A stretch of DNA of 64,000 nucleotides, taken from Baylisascaris procyonis. Taxonomy: Eukaryota; Nematoda; Chromadorea; Rhabditida; Ascarididae. Both the position numbers and the translations under genes were made by a program. Positions 1 to 9,890 of this stretch are shown in pieces. A model generated the notes under the pieces. The model did no database searches, was not told where the DNA came from, and worked only from the letters and a program-made list of their open reading frames with translations. The stretch lies in assembly GCA_037389465.1 (NCBI GenBank), contig JAZARR010000028.1:62001-126000 (forward strand), read 5' to 3'. The first letter of the stretch is position 1. Every line of letters starts with the position of its first letter.

Positions 1-126
1 TCCACACGTATAGTATCGCAATGCCTATCCCTTTACGATGGTTAAATATAGCCGCACGCAACGGCATTTCAAGTCTATGTCGAAACAATGTCGAAACATG
101 TTGCCACTATGTTTAATACAAGGAAT

Positions 127-200
127 GATCAAAAACATCAGCTAACCTCGTCAAATCTTTCATACCAGGCACGATCAAACACATCGGCTAACCTCGCCAA
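127..200. repeat. Imperfect 28-bp direct repeat
   Basis: Two copies of a 28-base stretch starting GATCAAA and ending ACCTCG(T/C)CAA begin at about 127 and 172. They differ at three positions (A/C, A/G, T/C). The rest of 1-600 holds no convincing exon. Confidence 0.7.
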
Positions 201-284
201 TGACCTCTTAAGTATGCTACGTTTCGTGCTAGTTTTGATGCATTGACGACTACAACTCGGCCACCTCTCATCCCTGTCTATACC

Positions 285-380
285 TTTGGTTATCGTGTAC
301 GCTTTGATTACTACAGCTTTGACTGTATCTTTGGTTCAGGCTTTGGTTAATATTTTACTATAAATCTTTGGTTATTTCAC
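285..380. repeat. Degenerate CTTTGGTTA-type repeat
   Basis: The word CTTTGGTTA, or a near match such as CTTTGATTA or CTTTGACTG, recurs about every 12-30 bases. It is a low-complexity array with no open frame of note. The ORF over it starts and ends in unrelated sequence. Confidence 0.5.
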
Positions 381-942
381 TGATTACAGTCATGATCGCA
401 CTAACTTTTTTTTCATTCGGGCTTTTGCAGCATGCTAACGATCAAGCACAGTATCGAATAGCTAGCTCGCTTATTCCAAATAGAATATCGATTTTCCTTT
501 TATCTGTTGCCTATCGATACGCACATCGAGTGCTTATCTATATATGCATAGGAGATCATTAATCCCGTTTTTCGTTGTTCCGACGATAACGCTCTTTAAA
601 ATGGTCAAATTTTGAATTATTTCATCCCCTCCTCTGCTGACTCTCTTGGACGAGCTCGTTGGAAGCCGGATCGGTTTCGTGTGTGGTGGCGAAATGTGTG
701 CTTAAGATTTCGATGGAAAATCCCTACGCTCACAATTTCTCACATTTGTGGACTTTTCCCACAAATTTGGTATCTAGGGAGAGTACTTTTTGAGTTGAAC
801 CCCTTGCACACAATCGCTCTTGTACACATATGTAATGTAGCAGGCTAGGAGGTTGTGACCATTTCACTATGAAATACGACAATTTCATTATGAGATACAA
901 AGACGGGTGAAAACGACGGGGAATGCGTGGTGGAATTCGCGC

Positions 943-1020
943 AGTAGTTAAAGCGGTTGGTTGGGATTGCGGGGTGGGAAGTTGGGTGCGGCTCCCCTTC
1001 CTGTTTGTGTGTTACATAGG
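943..1020 (+). other. tRNA-like module (plus strand) of the element
   Basis: GCGCAGTAGTTAAAGCGG resembles a tRNA D-arm/A-box. It is followed about 35-45 bases later by a degenerate B-box-like GGTGCGGCTCCCC. Copy 2 has the same module at 30268-30345 with AGTGG, closer to the tRNA consensus. It is too degenerate for a functional tRNA. Confidence 0.4.
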
Positions 1021-1082
1021 GGTCTGGGCGAATCCTCTCCTCCACTTTTGTTTGTGATACTAAACGGACGGGGGCGAAGTCC

Positions 1083-1190
1083 TTATTGAGCGAGGCAGGG
1101 GTCGAACCCGAGTACTATTTGATAGATTCAATTTAATTCAATACAACTCACTTCAGTCTACTCGTTAAGCTGCTTCAGCCCACAGATCTT
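1083..1190 (-). other. tRNA-like module (minus strand) of the element
   Basis: The reverse complement contains GGGTTCGACCCC, a good B-box/T-arm. Upstream on that strand AGCTTAACGAGTAGACTGA resembles an A-box/D-arm. The spacing is longer than in an ordinary tRNA, so it is either a long-variable-arm type or degenerate. The same module sits at about 30421-30505 in copy 2. Confidence 0.4.
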
Positions 1191-1214
1191 ATAGCAATTA
1201 CAACCGATTTTTGA

Positions 1215-4200
1215 AGGAACTGAACTCTACACGACTAGAGAGGTTTAGGAGAATGATTGGGAAGCGAGCACGAAATGGCAGAAACCTTAGAAAACTCCCG
1301 GCCGAGGCAGGGGACCGAACCTGCGATCCTTTGACTAGTGCTCAGGCGCCTTATCTATTTTGGAAGCAGCTGAACTCTCCATGACTAGAGAGGTTTAGGA
1401 GAATGTTTGAGAAACGAGCACGAAATGGCAGAAACCTTAGAAAACTCCCGGCCGAGGCAGGGGACCGAACCTGCGATCCTTTGACTAGTGCTCAGGCGCC
1501 TTATCTATTTTGGAAGCAGCTGAACTCTCCATGACTAGAGAGGTTTAGGAGAATGTTTGAGAAACGAGCACGAAATGGCAGAAACCTTACAAAACTCCCG
1601 GCCGAGGCAGGGGACCGAACCTGCGATCCTTTGACTAGTGCTCAGGCGCCTTATCTATTTTGGAAGCAGCTGAACTCTCCATGACTAGAGAGGTTTAGGA
1701 GAATGTTTGAGAAACGAGCACGAAATGGCAGAAACCTTAGAAAACTCCCGGCCGAGGCAGGGGACCGAACCTGCGATCCTTTGACTAGTGCTCAGGCGCC
1801 TTATCTATTTTGGAAGCAGCTGAACTCTCCATGACTAGAGAGGTTTAGGAGAATGTTTGAGAAACGAGCATGAAATGGCAGAAACCTTACAAAACTCCCG
1901 GCCGAGGCAGGGGACCGAACCTGCGATCCTTTGACTAGTGCTCAGGCGCCTTATCTATTTTGGAAGCAGCTGAACTCTCCATGACTAGAGAGGTTTAGGA
2001 GAATGTTTGAGAAACGAGCACGAAATGGCAGAAACCTTACAAAACTCCCGGCCGAGGCAGGGGACCGAACCTGCGATCCTTTGACTAGTGCTCAGGCGCC
2101 TTATCTATTTTGGAAGCAGCTGAACTCTCCATGACTAGAGAGGTTTAGGAGAATGTTTGAGAAACGAGCACGAAATGGCAGAAACCTTACAAAACTCCCG
2201 GCCGAGGCAGGGGACCGAACCTGCGATCCTTTGACTAGTGCTCAGGCGCCTTATCTATTTTGGAAGCAGCTGAACTCTCCATGACTAGAGAGGTTTAGGA
2301 GAATGTTTGAGAAACGAGCATGAAATGGCAGAAACCTTACAAAACTCCCGGCCGAGGCAGGGGACCGAACCTGCGATCCTTTGACTAGTGCTCAGGCGCC
2401 TTATCTATTTTGGAAGCAGCTGAACTCTCCATGACTAGAGAGGTTTAGGAGAATGTTTGAGAAACGAGCACGAAATGGCAGAAACCTTACAAAAGTCCCG
2501 GCCGAGGCAGGGGACCGAACCTGCGATCCTTTGACTAGTGCTCAGGCGCCTTATCTATTTTGGAAGCAGCTGAACTCTCCATGACTAGAGAGGTTTAGGA
2601 GAATGTTTGAGAAACGAGCACGAAATGGCAGAAACCTTACAAAACTCCCGGCCGAGGCAGGGGACCGAACCTGCGATCCTTTGACTAGTGCTCAGGCGCC
2701 TTATCTATTTTGGAAGCAGCTGAACTCTCCATGACTAGAGAGGTTTAGGAGAATGTTTGAGAAACGAGCACGAAATGGCAGAAACCTTACAAAACTCCCG
2801 GCCGAGGCAGGGGACCGAACCTGCGATCCTTTGACTAGTGCTCAGGCGCCTTATCTATTTTGGAAGCAGCTGAACTCTCCATGACTAGAGAGGTTTAGGA
2901 GAATGTTTGAGAAACGAGCACGAAATGGCAGAAACCTTACAAAACTCCCGGCCGAGGCAGGGGACCGAACCTGCGATCCTTTGACTAGTGCTCAGGCGCC
3001 TTATCTATTTTGGAAGCAGCTGAACTCTCCATGACTAGAGAGGTTTAGGAGAATGTTTTGAGAAACGAGCACGAAATGGCAGAAACCTTACAAAACTCCC
3101 GGCCGAGGCAGGGGACCGAACCTGCGATCCTTTGACTAGTGCTCAGGCGCCTTATCTATTTTGGAAGCAGCTGAACTCTCCATGACTAGAGAGGTTTAGG
3201 AGAATGTTTGAGAAACGAGCACGAAATGGCAGAAACCTTACAAAACTCCCGGCCGAGGCAGGGGACCGAACCTGCGATCCTTTGACTAGTGCTCAGGCGC
3301 CTTATCCATTTTGGAAGCAGCTGAACTCTCCATGACTTGAGAGGTTTAGGAGAATGTTTGAGAAACGAGCACGAAATGGCAGAAACCTTACAAAACTCCC
3401 GGCCGAGGCAGGGGACCGAACCTGCGATCCTTTGACTAGTGCTCAGGCGCCTTATCTATTTTGGAAGCAGCTGAGCTCTCCATGACTAGAGAGGTTTAGG
3501 AGAATGTTTGAGAAACGAGCACGAAATGGCAGAAACCTTACAAAACTCCCGGCCGAGGCAGGGGACCGAACCTGCGATCCTTTGACTAGTGCTCAGGCGC
3601 CTTATCTATTTTGGAAGCAGCTGAGCTCTCCATGACTAGAGAGGTTTAGGAGAATGTTTGAGAAACGAGCACGAAATGGCAGAAACCTTACAAAACTCCC
3701 GGCCGAGGCAGGGGACCGAACCTGCGATCCTTTGACTAGTGCTCAGGCGCCTTATCTATTTTGGAAGCAGCTGAACTCTCCATGACTAGAGAGGTTTAGG
3801 AGAATGTTTGAGAAACGAGCACGAAATGGCAGAAACCTTATAAAACTCCCGGCCGAGGCAGGGGACCGAACCTGCGATCCTTTGACTAGTGCTCAGGCGC
3901 CTTATCCATTTTGGAAGCAGCTGAACTCTCCATGACTTGAGAGGTTTAGGAGAATGTTTGAGAAACGAGCACGAAATGGCAGAAACCTTACAAAACTCCC
4001 GGCCGAGGCAGGGGACCGAACCTGCGATCCTTTGACTAGTGCTCAGGCGCCTTATCTATTTTGGAAGCAGCTGAGCTCTCCATGACTAGAGAGGTTTAGG
4101 AGAATGTTTGAGAAACGAGCACGAAATGGCAGAAACCTTACAAAACTCCCGGCCGAGGCAGGGGACCGAACCTGCGATCCTTTGACTAGTGCTCAGGCGC

Positions 4201-7200
4201 CTTATCTATTTTGGAAGCAGCTGAACTCTCCATGACTAGAGAGGTTTAGGAGAATGTTTTGAGAAACGAGCACGAAATGGCAGAAACCTTACAAAACTCC
4301 CGGCCGAGGCAGGGGACCGAACCTGCGATTCTTTGACTAGTGCTCAGACGCCTTATCTATTTTGGAAGCAGCTGAGCTCTCCATGACCAGAGGAGGTTTA
4401 GGAGAATGTTTGAGAATCGAGCACGAAATGGCAGAAACCTTACAAAACTCCCGGCCGAGGCAGGGGACCGAACCTGCGATCCTTTGACTAGTGCTCAGGC
4501 GCCTTATCTATTTTGGAAGCAGCTGAGCTCTCCATGACCAGAGGAGGTTTAGGAGAATGTTTGAGAATCGAGCACGAAATGGCAGAAACCTTACAAAACT
4601 CCCGGCCGAGGCAGGGGACCGAACCTGCGATCCTTTGACTAGTGCTCAGGCGCCTTATCTATTTTGGAAGCAGCTGAACTCTCCATGACTAGAGAGGTTT
4701 AGGAGAATGTTTTGAGAAACGAGCACGAAATGGCAGAAACCTTACAAAACTCCCGGCCGAGGCAGGGGACCGAACCTGCGATCCTTTGACTAGTGCTCAG
4801 GCGCCTTATCTATTTTGGAAGCAGCTGAACTCTCCATGACTAGAGAGGTTTAGGAGAATGTTTGAGAAACGAGCACGAAATGGCAGAAACCTTATAAAAC
4901 TCCCGGCCGAGGCAGGGGACCGAACCTGCGATCCTTTGACTAGTGCTCAGGCGCCTTATCCATTTTGGAAGCAGCTGAACTCTCCATGACTTGAGAGGTT
5001 TAGGAGAATGTTTTGAGAAACGAGCACGAAATGGCAGAAACCTTACAAAACTCCCGGCCGAGGCAGGGGACCGAACCTGCGATCCTTTGACTAGTGCTCA
5101 GGCGCCTTATCTATTTTGGAAGCAGCTGAACTCTCCATGACTAGAGAGGTTTAGGAGAATGTTTGAGAAACGAGCACGAAATGGCAGAAACCTTACAAAA
5201 CTCCCGGCCGAGGCAGGGGACCGAACCTGCGATCCTTTGACTAGTGCTCAGGCGCCTTATCTATTTTGGAAGCAGCTGAGCTCTCCATGACCAGAGGAGG
5301 TTTAGGAGAATGTTTGAGAATCGAGCACGAAATGGCAGAAACCTTACAAAACTCCCGGCCGAGGCAGGGGACCGAACCTGCGATCCTTTGACTAGTGCTC
5401 AGGCGCCTTATCTATTTTGGAAGCAGCTGAACTCTCCATGACTAGAGAGGTTTAGGAGAATGTTTTGAGAAACGAGCACGAAATGGCAGAAACCTTACAA
5501 AACTCCCGGCCGAGGCAGGGGACCGAACCTGCGATCCTTTGACTAGTGCTCAGGCGCCTTATCTATTTTGGCAGCAGCTGAACTCTCCATGACTAGAGAG
5601 GTTTAGGAGAATGTTTGAGAAACGAGCACGAAATGGCAGAAACCTTACAAAACTCCCGGCCGAGGCAGGGGACCGAACCTGCGATCCTTTGACTAGTGCT
5701 CAGGCGCCTTATCCATTTTGGAAGCAGCTGAACTCTCCATGACTTGAGAGGTTTAGGAGAATGTTTTGAGAAACGAGCACGAAATGGCAGAAACCTTACA
5801 AAACTCCCGGCCGAGGCAGGGGACCGAACCTGCGATCCTTTGACTAGTGCTCAGGCGCCTTATCTATTTTGGCAGCAGCTGAACTCTCCATGACTAGAGA
5901 GGTTTAGGAGAATGTTTGAGAAACGAGCACGAAATGGCAGAAACCTTACAAAACTCCCGGCCGAGGCAGGGGACCGAACCTGCGATTCTTTGACTAGTGC
6001 TCAGACGCCTTATCTATTTTGGAAGCAGCTGAGCTCTCCATGACCAGAGGAGGTTTAGGAGAATGTTTGAGAATCGAGCACGAAATGGCAGAAACCTTAC
6101 AAAACTCCCGGCCGAGGCAGGGGACCGAACCTGCGATCCTTTGACTAGTGCTCAGGCGCCTTATCTATTTTGGAAGCAGCTGAGCTCTCCATGACCAGAG
6201 GAGGTTTAGGAGAATGTTTGAGAATCGAGCACGAAATGGCAGAAACCTTACAAAACTCCCGGCCGAGGCAGGGGACCGAACCTGCGATCCTTTGACTAGT
6301 GCTCAGGCGCCTTATCTATTTTGGAAGCAGCTGAACTCTCCATGACTAGAGAGGTTTAGGAGAATGTTTTGAGAAACGAGCACGAAATGGCAGAAACCTT
6401 ACAAAACTCCCGGCCGAGGCAGGGGACCGAACCTGCGATCCTTTGACTAGTGCTCAGGCGCCTTATCTATTTTGGAAGCAGCTGAACTCTCCATGACTAG
6501 AGAGGTTTAGGAGAATGTTTTGAGAATCGAGCACGAAATGGCAGAAACCTTACAAAACTCCCGGCCGAGGCAGGGGACCGAACCTGCGATCCTTTGACTA
6601 GTGCTCAGGCGCCTTATCTATTTTGGAAGCAGCTGAACTCTCCATGACTAGAGAGGTTTAGGAGAATGTTTGAGAAACGAGCACGAAATGGCAGAAACCT
6701 TACAAAACTCCCGGCCGAGGCAGGGGACCGAACCTGCGATCCTTTGACTAGTGCTCAGGCGCCTTATCTATTTTGGCAGCAGCTGAACTCTCCATGACTA
6801 GAGAGGTTTAGGAGAATGTTTGAGAAACGAGCACGAAATGGCAGAAACCTTACAAAACTCCCGGCCGAGGCAGGGGACCGAACCTGCGATCCTTTGACTA
6901 GTGCTCAGGCGCCTTATCTATTTTGGCAGCAGCTGAACTCTCCATGACTAGAGAGGTTTAGGAGAATGTTTGAGAAACGAGCACGAAATGGCAGAAACCT
7001 TACAAAACTTCCGGCCGAGGCAGGGGACCGAACCTGCGATCCTTTGACTAGTGCTCAGGCGCCTTATCTATTTTGGCAGCAGCTGAACTCTCCATGACTG
7101 GAGAGGTTTAGGAGAATGTTTGAGAAACGAGCACGAAATGGCAGAAACCTTACAAAACTCCCGGCCGAGGCAGGGGACCGAACCTGCGATTCTTTGACTA

Positions 7201-7325
7201 GTGCTCAGACGCCTTATCTATTTTGGAAGCAGCTGAGCTCTCCATGACCAGAGGAGGTTTAGGAGAGTGTTTGAGAATCGAGCACGAAATGGCAGAAACC
7301 TTACAAAACTCCCGGCCTAGGCAGG
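1215..7325. repeat. Tandem array of a 150-bp unit (~40 copies), satellite-like
   Basis: A unit running from TGGAAGCAGCTGAACTCTCC to GCGCCTTATCTATT repeats every 150 bases (some 151 or 152 because of TTT/TTTT and AGAG/AGAGG differences). Identity between neighbours is mostly above 95%. The first unit (about 1215-1364) and the last (about 7225-7325) are the most divergent. Each unit holds a minus-strand tRNA-like stretch with a T-arm/B-box (GCAGGTTCGGTCCCC). Its anticodon loop has lost the invariant T33, so the amplified version is a decayed tRNA copy. No frame is conserved across units. Confidence 0.97.
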
Positions 7326-7386
7326 GGACGGAACCCGTAACCTTTCGGGTAGAACTCGGACGCTTTACCTCCTACGCCACACCGCC
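7314..7386 (-). other. Divergent tRNA-Arg-like module at right edge of the array
   Basis: This is 73 bases on the minus strand with tRNA spacing: D-arm-like GTGGCGTAGGAGGTAAAGCG, anticodon loop GTTCTAC (TCT in the anticodon position) and T-arm-like ACGGGTTCCGTCCCC. The acceptor and anticodon stems pair poorly. It differs strongly from the repeated units and matches neither the array nor copy 2 exactly, so it may be an older form of the module. It is probably not a functional tRNA. Confidence 0.4.
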
Positions 7387-7779
7387 ACGCTCGCAAATTG
7401 GATTTGCGCACGTGAATAGGTGAAATTTGAAGAATGTGTGCTATGCGTTGGATTACAGGAAACAAAGCTGTTTTTGTTCGTTTAGTTTTCTTTTTTTCTT
7501 GCCGAAGACTTTGAAAATCGTGATACGTCCTTACTTCATTTTCCGTTGGTTACATTTGTGATGATTAGTGGATACTATGCCCAACATGTTGATTGTACTA
7601 TGTATGTGGTCGTCTTGCTTTATGAAATATAAGAACTGTTGTGTGACAGTATCGTTATGTCGATATTTTTATCTATGATGGCGCTATTATATTTCTCAAG
7701 GATAGTTGTATAACTCGACTTTTTTCAGTCTCTTTTAATTGCTTATCGGTAATGCCGTACTGCCGTACCGTACTACTAG

Positions 7780-9600
7780 TTTATTAAGATATAAATCATT
7801 TTTTAATAGAAATCAAATTCAATTTGCATTAATAAAAAAAATTGATTTCTTTTGCACTCATTTATCATAATCTTATAGTTGTATACACATAAAAAACATC
7901 ACAAAAATCAAGAAAGACAAAAAAAAAGAAATAAATAAACGATATATGAATTATATGATGCATATATTCGATTACAACGATAGAATAACATAACGATAGA
8001 TAGAAGCCAAAAACGATACGACACAAATCTAGTATTCAATTATGATCTTCAGCAGTAAGTACAATCGCGTCTCATCGAAATATAATCGATTTAGAAGATA
8101 ATCGAATCTTTTAAGGGAAATAAAAAAAATATTCGAAATACTTTTTATAGAAATAAAAATATTTGCAATAACCTCTTTTTCCTCTTAGGCAACAATTAAT
8201 GGCAATTTCGCATATTCCTAATTTTCCACGATCACGCTTTCAGATTGTTGGGAATTTTATAATCTAGAAATCTGAATCTTTTTGCCGTTCGAATATTCAC
8301 ACTCATTGTTGACTTTGCAAGATCAATCAATATAGATTACAATATGTGAACGAAAAAACAGCAATAAACATGCACTGATGCTGAGTTCTTATCTATTAAA
8401 GTTAAAGCAACAAAGAATCTGCAGGCCAGATGCAATGATGACCGGATGACCGAATCCGGGATCGCCGAATAAATCCCACTTGTATCAAGCACTATCAGTG
8501 CATGCACTACGTACTGCACCTCTGCAATGAGCTCAGTCAACGACAATCAGCTGATCCTTGCTTCGTCGATTCATACTTTGTTTATCGACCGATAGCGCTG
8601 ATCCCGGTCCAGTGTCATTCAAACTTCTATTTCCCTATAAAATAAACCGCTTGAAGGGTTTGCTTTGTAAACCATGAGCAAAAACATCATCCGACCCGGA
8701 AGACAAGAGAAAAAAAAATATCAAGAAATTGCCGCGCGAAGTGAACATGAAACAAAGTTGAAATTGAAGTGATTTTTTTCTTACGATACGCGCAAAAGAA
8801 TATAACCGAAGAAAAAAAATTTTCGAACTGCTCTACTTTGTCTTATGTGATACGCGTTCTATCAGCTAATATCTAAGTCATGTTGCATCGGTGCACCTTC
8901 AGTGCTTCCTCGAAGGCGAACGAGACAAACGTAATCGTTGTTTTGGGAAGTCCTACTATACAGTAAGGTCAGGAAGTTGAGGGTAGATAGACTTGTCTAG
9001 CCTTTCGTTGCCAAGATCGGGACAGGCACCCTGTTTCTGGAGTATCATCTTCCCCTCCCCCCTCTCTCCTACCTAGCTTTTCTTTCATTCGCGATATTTT
9101 CCTCTTCTTTTCCCGATCAACTATACATAATGCAATTTTTGAATCAAGAAATCATCATATTCATATAATTATTTCTCTTTCCTTTTTCTTCTCACTGATC
9201 TTGCAAAAATAAATAATGAAATTAAAAATTTAAAACTTCAATAAGATGAAAGCGTAGATATAAATAAACGAAATACACCTGAGATCTTACCACCACCTCA
9301 GATCCTATCACATTGTGAGTTCATATTTTCAGCTAATATATTTGATCAACTAAAACATCTAGACATCAAATATATGCACCTTCCTTAAAATCTTTGCAGG
9401 AGGCTATATTCAATCGAAACGTTACAGGCTCGATCCTCTCTCCTCCTTCTAACCTCAGTGATCTCGATATCAAACCAATATCTCAGCAAATCTTGCTAAT
9501 TAGAATATTTTCGTTATATTTTATCGACTAAGAAGAGGTTTCCGATCGCAGTTTTATAACTGCGAAAACGTTCAAATCCAAAACTTTAATGACCAGTTTT
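7780..9600. other. Gene-poor AT-rich stretch with a few coding-like fragments
   Basis: Most of this is low-complexity A/T sequence. Two minus-strand stretches look weakly coding: 8337-8546 (an open frame with ordinary amino-acid composition) and about 8870-9000 (open frame ending in TGA, preceded by a weak acceptor). Neither has a convincing pair of splice sites. They could be 3' exons or UTR of the neighbouring minus-strand gene, or chance. Confidence 0.35.
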
Positions 9601-9611
9601 CATTGGTCAAA

Positions 9612-9890
9612 TTAAAAAATAGTGGATACGAAATGGACCTCAACGTTGTCTGTTACCACCGTCAATAAATCGGTGATCATCATTGAGGACTCCTTCGTTG
9701 AGTTATTCATACACCTGTGACATATGCGCCACACTCTATTATCGAAAGCTGCATCTGCATCGCATCGTTGGCCACATTGCCTACATATGGGCGCCTCACG
9801 GATGTGACGACTCAAATGAGACGCCAATTGCGCTGCATCGCGAAGCATTCGAAGGCAAATATAGCATCGTGCTTTAAGCATGCTTCCAGT
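9612..9890 (-). other. Last exon of the multi-finger gene: C2H2 finger plus four-cysteine cluster
   Basis: The acceptor CTTTTGTAG precedes 9890, and the frame is open to a TAA at 9612-9614. The encoded 92 residues begin TGSMLKARCYIC. The finger has the exact C-x2-C-x12-H-x3-H spacing and is followed by a second zinc-type set (CRQC and CHRC). This is the only long frame in the area that is clearly protein-like. Overlapping plus-strand frames are shadows. Confidence 0.8.

Larger units (their letters stand above)
630..7778 (+). mobile_element. Composite tRNA-derived repetitive element, copy 1 (internally expanded)
   Basis: The left part (about 638-1200) matches 30039-30535, and the right part (about 7390-7775) matches 30700-31080, base for base over long stretches. 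Copy 1 has about 70 extra bases near 760-835 that copy 2 lacks. Between the shared ends copy 2 has a single 150-160-bp tRNA-like segment, whereas copy 1 has about 40 tandem copies. No long protein frame is present, so it looks non-autonomous. It carries several tRNA-like modules with B-box sequences (GGTTCGANNCC type), as in tRNA-derived SINEs. The exact ends and any target-site duplication could not be settled by eye. The strand is given in the direction of the shared left-to-right order. Confidence 0.8.

Noticed and set aside
1215..7325. CRISPR array from regular repeats
   Set aside because: The repeated unit is the whole 150 bases with no variable spacers, and the surroundings are eukaryotic. 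It is a tandem satellite.
7223..7423. Plus-strand ORF of 66 codons at the right end of the array
   Set aside because: It lies within array and tRNA-like sequence, and equivalent frames in other units are interrupted.
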